Assembly (NCBI RefSeq): GCF_002906575.1
Contig: NZ_CP026309.1
Span: 1,798,001 to 1,862,000, forward strand
DNA from: Salinigranum rubrum
Lineage (GTDB): Archaea; Halobacteriota; Halobacteria; Halobacteriales; Haloferacaceae
Length of the DNA stretch: 64,000 bases
Reading direction: 5' to 3'
The notes below the pieces were generated by a model. The model worked only from the letters and a program-made list of their open reading frames with translations. It had not been told where the DNA came from and searched no databases. Within the stretch, counting starts at the first letter, position 1, and every line of letters starts with the position of its first letter. A program made the translations under genes and the position numbers. This document shows, piece after piece, positions 47,417 to 56,395 of this stretch.

Positions 47417-49130
47417 GACGAATCCTCCTGTGAGTTCAGTCGGCTGACTACTTGGTCTTTGGTGCTTGCACCCGCGATTTCGGTCGCGAGGTCGCGCGCA
47501 GCGGCGGTGTCGACCTCGGTGACGCGCTGTTTCACGGCGGGGACGGTCACGGCGCTCATCGACAACTCGTCGAGGCCCAGTCCCAGGAGTAGCTCCGTCA
47601 GGCCCGGGTCGCCGGCCATCTCGCCGCACATCCCGACCCAGCACTCCTCGTCCGAGGCCGCGCGGACGGTCTCGCGGATAGCGCGAAGGACCGCCGGCTG
47701 ACGGAAGTCCCTGAGTTCGGAGACGCGCTCGTTCCCCGCGCGGCGGCCATCACGTACTGTGCGAGGTCGTTCGTCCCGATGCTGAAGAAGTCCACTTCCC
47801 GCGCCAGGTCGGGCCCCATGAACACCGCCGCGGGCGTCTCGATCATCACGCCGAACTCCGGCGTCGCGTGGGCGACGTCCTCCGCGTCGAGGTCGGCCGC
47901 GACCCCTTCGAGACGAGCGCGGGCCGCCCGGACCTCCTCGACGGTCGAGACGAGCGGGAGCATCACCGCGAGGTCGCCAGCGCCGTCGTCAGCGGCCCTG
48001 AGAAGCGCCCGAACCTGCGTCTCGAACAGGTCGGCGTCGTCGCCGAGCGACCGTCTGATGCCTCTGTCGCCGAGAAACGGGTTCTCCTCCTCGGGGAGGT
48101 CCAGATACGGCACGGGCTTGTCGCCGCCGATGTCGAGCGTGCGGACGACGACCCGCCCCTCGGGGAAGGCGTCGAGCGCGTCGCGGTACGCCTCGTACTG
48201 CTCTTCCTCCTCGGGTGGGGCTTCGCGGTCGACGAAGAGGAACTCCGAGCGGTAGAGCCCCACGCCGTCGGCGCCGCGTTCGACCGCCGCCTCGATTTCG
48301 GCGGGTCGGCCGACGTTCGCGGCGACCTCGACCTCCTTTCCGTCCGTCGTCTCGACCGGTTCCTCGCGGACCGGCGCGTCGAGTCCGCCCGCCGCACTTT
48401 CCTTCGTCTCCTCGGTCGGGTTCAGGACCACCGCACCGGTGTCACCGTCGACGACGACTTCCGCACCCTCTTCGACCTCGTACAGTTCCTCGCCGACGCC
48501 GACGACGGCGGGGAGCGCGAGCGAGCGGGCGAAGATGGCCGCGTGCGAGGTCCGCCCGCCCGTCGCGGTGACGAAGCCGGCGACGACGTCGGGGTCTAAC
48601 TGCGCCGTGTCGGAAGGCGTGAGCCGTTCGGCGAAGACGACGCTCCCCTCGGGGAGCGAGCGGAGGTCGATTCGCTCACTTCCGGTCAGGATTCGGAGCA
48701 ACCGGTCGCGGACGTCGCGGAGGTCGTCCGCGCGCTCTTTCATCCGTCCCTCCATCCCCTCGAACTGCTCGATGGGACCGGCGAACGCCTCTCTGACCGC
48801 ATGTGGCGCGGGGAGGCCCTCGTCCTCGATGGCCGACTCCACCCCGTCTTCGATCATCGGGTCCGAGAGGAACTGCAGGTGCGCGCCGAACACCTCGGCC
48901 TCCTCCTCGCCGACGCGCTCGCGGGTCTCCTCGCGCTCGCGTTCGAGTTCCGCGCGGGCGGTTTCGGTCGCCTCCTCGAACCGCGCGAGTTCCGCCTCGG
49001 CGTCGATACTTTCGGGGGGTTCGTCCAGGTCGACCGAGTCGTCGGGGCGGTACCACACGACGGTCCCGACACCGGCGAGCGGCGTCGCGCCCTCGCCCTG
49101 CAGGCGGCGTTCGGAAACGGCGTCGCTCAT
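47413..49130 (-). CDS. ptsI: PTS enzyme I (apparent frameshift)
   Basis: This is phosphoenolpyruvate-protein phosphotransferase, about 572 residues after repair, which phosphorylates HPr from PEP. The phospho-His is in TGGRTSHAAIFARS. The PEP-binding barrel has DGVGLYRSEFLF, VRTLDIGGDKPVPY, GDRGIRRSL, FGVMIETPAAV and FFSIGTNDLAQYVMA. The C-terminal CGEMAGDPGLTELLLGLG motif is in another frame after the four-C run 47734-47737; a fifth C gives AAARGNERVSEL. It overlaps ptfA and ptfB by four bases each (ATGA), showing one operon. Confidence 0.92.
47734..47737. other. probable 1-base deletion in C run
   Basis: Four C on the plus strand where five keep the ptsI frame. Confidence 0.8.
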
Positions 49131-49600
49131 CCGGAGACCGCCTCCTTGAGGGTGTCGCGGACGGCCTCGACGGTCTCGGCCTCGCGGAGCGACTCGCGGA
49201 CCTCTTCGTGCATGAGTGCGCGCGAGAGCGAACTGAGGATTTCGAGGTGCTCCTCGCCGCCTTCTTCGGGGACGATGAGCATGAACAGCAGGTGTGCGGG
49301 CTTGTCGTCCATCGCGTCGAAGTCGATTCCCTCCTCGGACCGGGCGAACACCACCGACGGTCGGGTCACCGCCGACGTTTTCGCGTGGGGGATGCCGATG
49401 CCGAAGCCCACGCCGGTCGTCGCCTCCTCCTCGCGCTGGAGCAGGTCCGAGAGAGCCTGCTCGCGGTCGTCGACGCGGCCCGCTTCGACCGCCACGTCGA
49501 GCAGGAACTCGATGCACTCTCGTTTCGACGCGGGTGGCTGTTCGAGCGTTACCAGTTCGGGCGGTGTCAGTCGGTCGATGTCGGTGGGGTCGATTGTCAT
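49127..49600 (-). CDS. ptfA: fructose PTS enzyme IIA
   Basis: This 157-residue PTS IIA domain of the fructose/mannitol (PtsN-like) family starts at ATG 49600. The phospho-His is in VGFGIGIPHAKTSAV. LLFMLIVPEEGGEEHLEILSSL is the usual late motif. It overlaps the ptsI start by four bases. A 100-base gap separates it from ptfC. Confidence 0.93.
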   Translation of the reverse strand: MTIDPTDIDRLTPPELVTLEQPPASKRECIEFLLDVAVEAGRVDDREQALSDLLQREEEATTGVGFGIGIPHAKTSAVTRPSVVFARSEEGIDFDAMDDKPAHLLFMLIVPEEGGEEHLEILSSLSRALMHEEVRESLREAETVEAVRDTLKEAVSG

Positions 49601-49702
49601 GGTGCGGTGTGGTGGGGTGGGTGTGGGCTGTTCGAGCGCTCGGTGCTGTACTCGTTGGTGAGACGACAAACGGTCGGTCCTCGACAGGGGCGCTTGCGGT
49701 AC

Positions 49703-50833
49703 TCAGTCACCCGCCTGTGCGCTGGGGCTGGTGGTGCCGGCCTCTTCCTCGAAGTCGCCTTTCAGGAGGGTGGCGATGGCGGCGGTGACGAGCGAACCGA
49801 GGACGATACAGCCGAGGAACATCAGCGGTTGGTTCGAGAGGGGGATGACGAAGATGCCGCCGTGGGGGGCGCGCATGCCGACGCCCAGCGCCATCGAGAG
49901 CGCGCCGCCGACTGCCGACCCGGCGACGATCGAGGGAATCACGCGCAGGGGGTCGGCGGCGGCGTACGGAATCGCGCCCTCGGTGATGAACGAGAAGCCG
50001 AGGATGATGCCGTTTTTGGCGTTCTGGTACATCTCCTCGGCGTACTTGTGCGGGGCGATGAAGTTCGACAGCGCGAGGCCGATAGGGGGGATCATCCCCG
50101 CGATCATTACCGCGGCCATGGGCTCGTAGATGCCCTCGCTGACTAACCCGACCGAGAAGACGTACGCGACTTTGTTGACGGGCCCGCCCATGTCGAAGGC
50201 CATCATGGCGCCCAAAATCGCACCGACGAAGAGCGCCTGGCTGCCGCGCATGCCCTCTAAGAAGGCGGTGAGTGCCTGGTTGGCGAGCGCGACGGGCGCG
50301 CCGATGACGAACAGGACGATGGGCGCTAAGACGGCGACGGTGGCGACGGGGATCAACAGGACGGGCATCATGGGCTGGATGGCGCTGGGGACGTCGCGGT
50401 TTTTGAACCAGCGGGCGACGTAGCCGGCGACGAGTCCAACCACGAGAGCGCCGAGGTAGCCCGCGGTGGCGCCGTCGGCGTTGAACCCTAACACCTTGCC
50501 AGCCTCGGTGACGATGGTGCCCTGTTGGATGATCCAGGTGAGGACGAACCCGGGTGCGAGGCCGGGTCGGTCCGCAATGGCATAGGCGATGTAGGCTCCG
50601 AGAACGGGAACCATGAGGGTGAGGCCGGCGACGCCGATCTGGGCGAGGTACCAGCCGACGCTGCCGGTGTTGTTGAACACTTCGACGGTGTCGCCGGCGG
50701 CGAAGCCGAGTGCGAGGAAGATCCCGCCGATGGTGACGAACGGGATCATGAACGAGACGCCGGTCATGAGGTCCTCCTTGACGGAGGTGACGTGCGAACG
50801 CAGCGCGCTCTCCGCCCGATCTGCGGATGACAT
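49703..50833 (-). CDS. ptfC: fructose PTS enzyme IIC
   Basis: This is a 376-residue polytopic permease of the fructose PTS IIC family: MTGVSFMIPFVTIGGIFLAL at the first helix, KNRDVPSAIQPMMPVLLIP, MAFDMGGPVNKVAY and SFITEGAIPYAAADP. It transports and phosphorylates fructose together with IIB. IIB is a separate gene here. It is first in the operon ptfC-ptfA-ptsI-ptfB. Confidence 0.94.
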   Translation of the reverse strand: MSSADRAESALRSHVTSVKEDLMTGVSFMIPFVTIGGIFLALGFAAGDTVEVFNNTGSVGWYLAQIGVAGLTLMVPVLGAYIAYAIADRPGLAPGFVLTWIIQQGTIVTEAGKVLGFNADGATAGYLGALVVGLVAGYVARWFKNRDVPSAIQPMMPVLLIPVATVAVLAPIVLFVIGAPVALANQALTAFLEGMRGSQALFVGAILGAMMAFDMGGPVNKVAYVFSVGLVSEGIYEPMAAVMIAGMIPPIGLALSNFIAPHKYAEEMYQNAKNGIILGFSFITEGAIPYAAADPLRVIPSIVAGSAVGGALSMALGVGMRAPHGGIFVIPLSNQPLMFLGCIVLGSLVTAAIATLLKGDFEEEAGTTSPSAQAGD

Positions 50834-51119
50834 GGTACATCACGATTGTTCTACAGGCTATGCAAAAGTGTTTTCGGATACGATTATTTCTGATTGTTTT
50901 GTCAGATATGAACTGTGAACGGAACAACGGTGGACGTGTTTCGGGCGAAAGAACCGGGACACGCCTGGGTCGAGAGCGGCAACGAGTGCACGAACAGTCA
51001 CGGCGGACGAGACGAACACGGACGGGCGTCGGGGTCGGTGGACTCGGACTCCTGTCGGTCGGAGTCGAATCGGCCGCGGTCCCGTTCGGGTGCTCAGGAC
51101 ACCGTGACAGCCGTCCGTC
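50834..51119 (-). promoter_or_regulatory. ptfC promoter region with two AACAATC sites
   Basis: In this 286-base gap the minus-strand sequence AACAATC occurs at 50850-50844 and 50898-50892, 48 bases apart and both within 65 bases of the ptfC ATG. The surroundings are AT-rich (AAATAATCG, AAAACACTTTTGC). They are candidate sites for the GlpR-type regulator encoded just upstream or for TFB. Confidence 0.4.
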
Positions 51120-51881
51120 TCAGCCGTCGGCGACGACGACGCGCACGTCGGCCGCGTCGAACCGTTCTCGGTGGTCGGGGATGGGTCGGTCGGTGATGAA
51201 CAGGTCGACGTCGTCGAGGTGGGCGAACTGGACGAAGCTCTGGCGGGAGAGTTTCGACGCGTCCGAGACGAGGACGACGCGCTTCGACCGCTGGACCATC
51301 AGTTCCTTCATCCGAGCCTCGTCCTCGTTCGGCGTCGTCAGACTGCCGTCCTCGTGGACGGCGTTCGTCCCGAGAAAGAGCAGATCGAAGTTCATCCGTC
51401 CCATGAACGACTCCGCGGTGGGGCCGACGAGCGCGCGCGTCCGCCGTCGGAGGGTCCCGCCCGTCAGTTTCACCTCGTTCTCCTCCTTCCCGAGTTCGAC
51501 CGCCAGTCGAGGGGAGTTCGTCACGGCGAGGAACGACCCGTCCTTGGGCGCGGCGCGGGCGACCTCCATCGTGGTGGTTCCCGAGTCGAAGAAGACGACC
51601 GAGCCCTTGACGATTTCCTCGACCGCGCGGGCGGCGATAGCGCGTTTGGCGTCGAGGTTCTGTACCTCCTTCTGGTCGTACGTCTGCTCACCGCCGACGG
51701 ACATGACGGGGACCGCCCCGCCGTGGGACCGCTCGACGAGGCCGCGGTCTTCGAGGTCGCGGAGGTCGCGTCGGATGGTCGCCTTCGAGACGTCGAGGGA
51801 GGTGGCGAGTTCGTCGACCGACTGGCCACCCTCTTCGGTCACTCTCTCGACGATCTGCCGTTTGCGCTCTGCGGGTAACAT
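51120..51881 (-). CDS. glpR: DeoR/GlpR-family transcriptional regulator
   Basis: This 253-residue regulator has a DeoR winged HTH at residues 1-55 (MLPAERKRQIVERVTEEGGQ, DVSKATIRRDLRDLEDRG). A sugar-phosphate-sensing domain follows, with VFFDSGTTTMEVARA, KLTGGTLRRRTRALVGP and LFLGTNAVHEDGSLTTPNEDEA. Haloarchaeal GlpR controls fructose and glucose metabolism genes. Position next to ptfC on the same strand supports control of this PTS operon by fructose 1-phosphate or similar (inference). Confidence 0.92.
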   Translation of the reverse strand: MLPAERKRQIVERVTEEGGQSVDELATSLDVSKATIRRDLRDLEDRGLVERSHGGAVPVMSVGGEQTYDQKEVQNLDAKRAIAARAVEEIVKGSVVFFDSGTTTMEVARAAPKDGSFLAVTNSPRLAVELGKEENEVKLTGGTLRRRTRALVGPTAESFMGRMNFDLLFLGTNAVHEDGSLTTPNEDEARMKELMVQRSKRVVLVSDASKLSRQSFVQFAHLDDVDLFITDRPIPDHRERFDAADVRVVVADG

Positions 51882-52001
51882 CGATAGGCTGAGGTCCTGT
51901 AGAACTGCCCTGAACTTGACTGTTTGTCACCGGCTCGTTGACTATTCGTGTTCGTTTCGAGCCACGAGAGGTGAACCGAATCAGAGACGGGCCACTCGGC
52001 G

Positions 52002-52982
52002 TCAGTCGAGGCGGTCGATGACCGCCGCTGTCACCTCGTCGGTGGCGGCGTCGCCGCCGAGGTCCGGGGTGTGTGGCCCGTCGGCGAGGACGCCCTCGAC
52101 GGCGGCGTGGACGGCCTGGGACTCCTCGCCGTACCCGAGGGAGTCCAGAAGCATCGCCGCGGAGAGGATGGTCGCGGAGGGGTTCGCGATGCCCTGGCCC
52201 GCGATGTCCGGCGCGGTGCCGTGGACGGGTTCGAAGAGGCCGCGGTCCGGGCCGAGGTTCGCCGACGGGAGGAGGCCGAGTCCTCCTACGAGGCCGGCGG
52301 CCAGGTCCGACAGCATGTCGCCCGCGAGGTTCGGACAGACGATGACGCCGTACTCCTCGGGGAACAGACAGAGGTTCATCGCCAGCGCGTCCATCAGGGC
52401 GTCGTCCGTCTCGACACTCCGCTTCCCGGCGACGTCCTCGACCGCCGTCTTGAAGCGCCCGTCGGTCTCGCGCATCACGTTCGCCTTGTGCGCGACGGTG
52501 AACCCGTCCCACTCGCCCTCTTCGACGTACTCGCAGGCGAAGCGCGCGAGTCGACGCGAGGCCGAGTCGGTGATGACCCGCGTGAGCGTCGAGAGGTCCT
52601 CCGTGAGACGCTGCTCGTGGCCGCCGTAGACGCCCTCGGTGTTCTCGCGGAGGAACACGAGGTCGGTCTCGGGTCGGAGCGCGTCGACGCCGGGGTACGC
52701 CTTCGCCGGGCGGACGTTGACGAACGAGTCGACCGCGCGTCGGAGCGGGATGATGACGTCGGCGGCGCTCTCGCCGGCCGCGCCGAACAGCGTCGCGTCC
52801 GCGGAGGCCGCGAGGTCGAACGTCTCGTCGGGGAGTGCCGCTCCCTCGGATTCGAGGACGTGGTCGCCCGCGCGGGCCTCGACGAAGTCGAAGTCGCCGA
52901 CGGTCTCCAGCACCTCGCGCGCGGCCGGCACCACTTCCTGTCCGATACCGTCACCGGGAATGACGACGATTTCCTCGGTCAT
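52002..52982 (-). CDS. leuB: 3-isopropylmalate dehydrogenase
   Basis: This 326-residue NAD-dependent beta-decarboxylating dehydrogenase oxidises 3-isopropylmalate in leucine synthesis. Landmarks are [28 protein letters not shown] (substrate Arg), [12 protein letters not shown], the metal-binding [14 protein letters not shown] and [20 protein letters not shown] 52982 gives the family start. leuD lies 3.4 kb upstream instead of directly adjacent. Confidence 0.93.
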   Translation of the reverse strand: MTEEIVVIPGDGIGQEVVPAAREVLETVGDFDFVEARAGDHVLESEGAALPDETFDLAASADATLFGAAGESAADVIIPLRRAVDSFVNVRPAKAYPGVDALRPETDLVFLRENTEGVYGGHEQRLTEDLSTLTRVITDSASRRLARFACEYVEEGEWDGFTVAHKANVMRETDGRFKTAVEDVAGKRSVETDDALMDALAMNLCLFPEEYGVIVCPNLAGDMLSDLAAGLVGGLGLLPSANLGPDRGLFEPVHGTAPDIAGQGIANPSATILSAAMLLDSLGYGEESQAVHAAVEGVLADGPHTPDLGGDAATDEVTAAVIDRLD

Positions 52983-53151
52983 GACTAGGGAGGCGAGCGG
53001 CCCCCCCATGAATGGGTCGGTCCACGCCCGTCGTCCGGTTCGAACTCCAGGCGCGGAGAGTCCGGCAGTCGTCGACTCCGCGGGTCACAGAGCGGGGTGT
53101 CTGACGCGCGGCCGACTGAGACTTATCAGGAGGGACGTCGGTACACAGCGC

Positions 53152-53496
53152 ATGAGCGACGCAGGCCCCGACGCGAACCCGAAACCGAACCGGCACGTCT
53201 CCATCGAGATCATCGAACCGCCGTCGCCCGACGGTTCACCGGGGCTCGACCCGGCGACCCGGGTCGACACGATGGTTCAGGACCGACTCCTCCCGACGGC
53301 GCGGCTTGACGACGGTCGGTACGTCGCGTGGTGGTTCGACGCCGACGCCCCCGACCCGTACGACGACGCGACGACGGAGTGGGTAGTCGCGCCGACGCGT
53401 TTTCTGGCCGCGGCGACGTTCCAGGAGTTGACCGAAGACCCCGCGCGGTTCGACGAACTCGTGGGCGACGAGGGGACAGAAGACGAAGCGACGTAG
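53152..53496 (+). CDS. small conserved haloarchaeal protein
   Basis: This 114-residue acidic protein starts MSDAGPDANPKPNRHVSIEI. Its core is RLDDGRYVAWWFDADAPDPYDDATTEWVVAPTRFLAAATFQEL. No catalytic motif, membrane helix or known domain is recognised. It is divergent from leuB and convergent with the SUI1 gene. Confidence 0.6.
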   Translation: MSDAGPDANPKPNRHVSIEIIEPPSPDGSPGLDPATRVDTMVQDRLLPTARLDDGRYVAWWFDADAPDPYDDATTEWVVAPTRFLAAATFQELTEDPARFDELVGDEGTEDEAT

Positions 53497-53548
53497 CCGA
53501 ACAGAAGGCGCACGAACAGCGGAAACACGGTCGAGCCCGACGAGCGGA

Positions 53549-53848
53549 TCAGGCGTCGACGCTGAACCCTTCGGCTTCGAGCGCCGCTCGAAGCCGGTCG
53601 TCGTGTGCGCCCTGCAACTCGATGCGCCCCTCCGTCACGGTCCCGCCGACGGCGAGCCTGCGCTTCAGCGTCGACGCGAGTTCCTCCAGGTCGACCGCAC
53701 CCGGTTCGAACCCCTCGACGACCGTCACCGGCTTGCCGTACCGTCGTCGGTCGACGCCGATCGAGAGTCGTTGCTCCGCTCGTGCCAGGTCGTCCCCGAT
53801 GCCGAGGTCGTCGGGAAGACCGGCGATGCTGTTGAGGTCGTTACTCAC
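53549..53848 (-). CDS. eIF1/SUI1-type translation factor
   Basis: This 99-residue SUI1-domain protein is an archaeal aIF1-like factor that helps start-codon selection on the 30S subunit. It starts with GTG 53848 (reads SNDLNSIAGLPDDLG), preceded by GGGAGGGA as a Shine-Dalgarno-like signal. RYGKPVTVVEGFEPGAVDLEELA and LKRRLAVGGTVTEGRIELQG are SUI1 signatures. An upstream ATG (53902) would start inside a palindromic operator and is less likely. Confidence 0.87.
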   Translation of the reverse strand: MSNDLNSIAGLPDDLGIGDDLARAEQRLSIGVDRRRYGKPVTVVEGFEPGAVDLEELASTLKRRLAVGGTVTEGRIELQGAHDDRLRAALEAEGFSVDA

Positions 53849-53888
53849 TACGTCCCTCCCTAAATGCGGCACGGACGAAACCGTTCGT

Positions 53889-53902
53889 TTGGTACATACC
53901 AA
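53889..53902. promoter_or_regulatory. operator-like element TTGGTACATACCAA
   Basis: This is a 14-bp near-palindrome upstream of the SUI1 gene. Its exact reverse complement occurs at 53944-53957. A regulator binding as a dimer is implied. Confidence 0.6.
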
Positions 53903-53943
53903 ACTCGCCTCCCCCGTACGGTCGACGAGCGAGCGCGAGTGAT

Positions 53944-53957
53944 TTGGTATGTACCAA
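53944..53957. promoter_or_regulatory. operator-like element TTGGTATGTACCAA
   Basis: This is the second copy, in inverted orientation, 55 bases (about five helical turns) from the first. Together they lie in the gap between divergent SUI1 and tfb genes. Confidence 0.6.
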
Positions 53958-54004
53958 CCGCGAAGCCATACGCGGGGAGCACCTCTCTAGACACGAAGCG
54001 TTGA

Positions 54005-55078
54005 CTGCGCTTCCGACCCGGCACGTCCGCGTGCCCGGTCACGACAGTTACCACCCACAAGCTTCGTACCGCGGTCGGCGAGTCTCGCTCGCGAGCACGC
54101 GCTGACGCGGTCAGTACTGCGGAATCGACGGCGGAGGCGGAATCGACATCGACGGCCCGAGCGGTCGGCGAACGCGTCACCTGTCCGGAGTGTGGCGGAA
54201 CGCTCGTCCACGACGCCGAACACGGCGAGACGGTCTGTGAGCGGTGCGGTCTCGTCGTCGACGAGGCGGAAATCGACCACGGCCCCGAGTGGCGCGCGTT
54301 CGACTCGACCGAGCGCGACGAGAAGGCTCGCGTCGGTGCGCCCACGACGAACCTGCTCCACGACAAGGGGCTCTCGACCACTATCGGCTGGCAGGACAGG
54401 GACGCGTACGGGAACGCCCTCTCGTCCCGACAGCGCCGACAGATGCAGCGTCTCCGCACGTGGGACGAGCGCTATCGGACGAAGGACCACAAGGAGCGCG
54501 CGCTCAAACACGCGCTCGGCGAGATAGAGCGGATGGGGTCGGCGCTCGGCCTGCCGCGGACGGTCCGCGAGACGGCCTCGGTCATCTACCGCCGAGCGCT
54601 CGACGACGGCTTGCTCCCCGGTCGCTCTATCGAGGGTGTCGCCACGAGCGCCGTCTACGCGGCCGCCAGACAGGCGAACCTCCCCCGAACCATCGGTGAC
54701 GTGGCGGCGGTCAGCCGCGTCGACGAAACCGAGTTCACCCGGACCTACCGCTACGTCGTCCGCGAACTCTCCCTCCAGATAGCCCCGCCGGACCCCGAGA
54801 ACTACCTCGGGAAGTACGCCTCGGAACTCGACGCGAGCGACGAACTGGTCGAGCGAGCGCACGAACTCCTCCGCGACGCGAAAGAGGAGGGACTCCACAG
54901 CGGCAAGAACCCCGTCGGCCTCGCCGCCGCCGCGCTCTACGCGGCCGGGCTTCTGACGAACGAGCAGTACACCCAAGAGCGGGTGTCGGACGTGACCGGC
55001 GTCAGCGAGGTCACCATCCGGAACCGCTACCGGGAACTGCTCGAACTGGCGGAGCGACGGACGGCAGTTGCCGCCTGA
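54005..55078 (+). CDS. second TFB transcription factor (start codon not found)
   Basis: This is a TFIIB homologue with zinc ribbon CPEC and CERCG starting near 54182, B-linker GPEWRAFDSTERDEKARVGAPT, two cyclin repeats ([17 protein letters not shown] and NPVGLAAAALYAAGLL) and terminal [16 protein letters not shown]. The frame is open from 54005 but contains no ATG, GTG or TTG before the ribbon, so the coordinate given is the ORF limit, not a start. Either the start is in another frame because of a missing base, as in other genes of this window, or the gene uses an unusual start. It differs from the tfb at 29.8 kb in many positions. Confidence 0.8.
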   Translation: MRFRPGTSACPVTTVTTHKLRTAVGESRSRARADAVSTAESTAEAESTSTARAVGERVTCPECGGTLVHDAEHGETVCERCGLVVDEAEIDHGPEWRAFDSTERDEKARVGAPTTNLLHDKGLSTTIGWQDRDAYGNALSSRQRRQMQRLRTWDERYRTKDHKERALKHALGEIERMGSALGLPRTVRETASVIYRRALDDGLLPGRSIEGVATSAVYAAARQANLPRTIGDVAAVSRVDETEFTRTYRYVVRELSLQIAPPDPENYLGKYASELDASDELVERAHELLRDAKEEGLHSGKNPVGLAAAALYAAGLLTNEQYTQERVSDVTGVSEVTIRNRYRELLELAERRTAVAA

Positions 55079-55112
55079 GCGGGACCGAATCGAGGACCCG
55101 ACTGAACCGAGG

Positions 55113-55898
55113 TCAGACGCCGGTCTCGGCGTCGACCTCCACGCTCGTTCTCCCGCCGAGCGCGCGCGAGACGAACCGGGTGGCGAGCCACGCTTCCGCG
55201 CGCGTCAACCGGTACTGGAAGGTCGAGGTCGGCACGTCGAGCGCCTCGGCGATCTCTTGGACCGACATCCGGCGAGGTGTCTCGTAGTAGCCGGAGGCGA
55301 CGGCGGCTTCGAGCGCCGCCTGCTGTTCCGGTACGAGGTCGTCGGTCTCGACCCCGTCGTCGACCCAGCCGCTGGCGTCGCCGAGGCGGTCGACGCTGAT
55401 CGAGAGGCCCGCCCGGAGCCCCTCGCGCAGTTCCTCGTAGATCGCACTGACGGTGTCGTCGTCGCCGATGAGCAGTCGCCACCGGTACCGGTTCCCCCGG
55501 CGCTCCGCCTGCATCAAGAGCCCGTCGCCGACGTGTTTCGCGGCGACGTACGGGATGGAACGCGCGTCGCCGGACTCCCGTTGGCAGGAGTAGACGATGC
55601 GGCTCCCGGGCGTCGACGACAGGACCTCGTACTCCCACTCGACGACCGGACAGCCGCACATGCCGACCACGTCGACACAGCGCGACACCTCCGGGAGACG
55701 GTCGTCGAAGGCCGCGAGCGCCTCGTCGGGGCCGGTCACCCGGGTGAGCTTCCACACCGCGTCGGCCGTCGCGTGTATCGAGGGCGTCCGGGCGTGGAGG
55801 TCCGGAAACTCGATGAACAGGTCCATCAGGTCGTCCGCGCCCCGCTCGTACTCGACGGTGAAGACGAACTCGCGCACAGGGGAGTCTTCGGTTGCCAC
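55113..55898 (-). CDS. Bat-type HTH_10 transcriptional regulator
   Basis: This 261-residue regulator has a C-terminal HTH of the bacterio-opsin activator (HTH_10) type: SVQEIAEALDVPTSTFQYRLTRAEAWL, preceded by LVPEQQAALEAAVASGYYETPRR. The N-terminal 150 residues (EFVFTVEYERGADDLMDLF) form the usual uncharacterised sensor part. A Cys pair (GMCGCPVVEWEYE) could sense redox or metal. It is convergent with the second tfb, 35 bases apart. It may control nearby genes; the target is unknown. Confidence 0.87.
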   Translation of the reverse strand: MATEDSPVREFVFTVEYERGADDLMDLFIEFPDLHARTPSIHATADAVWKLTRVTGPDEALAAFDDRLPEVSRCVDVVGMCGCPVVEWEYEVLSSTPGSRIVYSCQRESGDARSIPYVAAKHVGDGLLMQAERRGNRYRWRLLIGDDDTVSAIYEELREGLRAGLSISVDRLGDASGWVDDGVETDDLVPEQQAALEAAVASGYYETPRRMSVQEIAEALDVPTSTFQYRLTRAEAWLATRFVSRALGGRTSVEVDAETGV

Positions 55899-56134
55899 GG
55901 GATTAACGCTGTCCAGTACGTGGCACGCCGAAGAACGACGCTGTCGAAACCATCACCGGTCGTTCAGTACGGGTGAGGTACGGTACGCTGGTGCACCCGG
56001 GGCGTCGATGCGGTCGCAGTGAGCGGAGAAAGCCGCGCGATACACGGGCGCGGTGTGATGGCCTCACCCACCGGAGCGACTTCGTTGCTTCGAGCCGTTC
56101 ACTCGGTTCCCTCGCGAAGACCCCTCCAGCCGGT

Positions 56135-56157
56135 GGCTCGCGCATGAAGCGCGAGCC
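56135..56157. repeat. perfect 9-bp stem hairpin
   Basis: GGCTCGCGC, loop ATGAA, GCGCGAGCC. Confidence 0.7.
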
Positions 56158-56300
56158 GACCCTCGCGCGCCGTTCGCTCGCAGACTCGCTCACTTCCGCG
56201 CGCCGATACTCACGAAGACAGGTCGTCGGCGCGTGACGGTCGCGGCCTCCGTGCTGCGACCCGACGCGCGAGGGGCGAGTGAGCGACCGGCGGGAGCAGC

Positions 56301-56321
56301 GCGGGACGCGGAGCGTCCCGC
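56301..56321. repeat. perfect 9-bp stem hairpin
   Basis: GCGGGACGC, loop GGA, GCGTCCCGC. It is just 3' of leuD in the direction of leuD transcription, so termination after leuD is possible. Confidence 0.65.
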
Positions 56322-56328
56322 TGGCCAT

Positions 56329-56352
56329 GCGGAGCGGGCTCGGCCGCTCCGC
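56329..56352. repeat. 8-bp stem hairpin
   Basis: GCGGAGCG, eight bases, CGCTCCGC; adjacent to the previous hairpin and 44 bases after the leuD stop. Confidence 0.6.
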
Positions 56353-56395
56353 TGAGGCGCGAGTCGGCAGCGTCGGCAAAAGAGGGTGACCCGAT

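Larger units (their letters stand above)
55899..56395. other. 497-base intergenic stretch with several hairpins
   Basis: No gene is supported. It contains three strong GC-rich hairpins (separate entries) and arginine-rich spurious ORFs on both strands. It separates leuD from the Bat-type gene. Confidence 0.6.
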
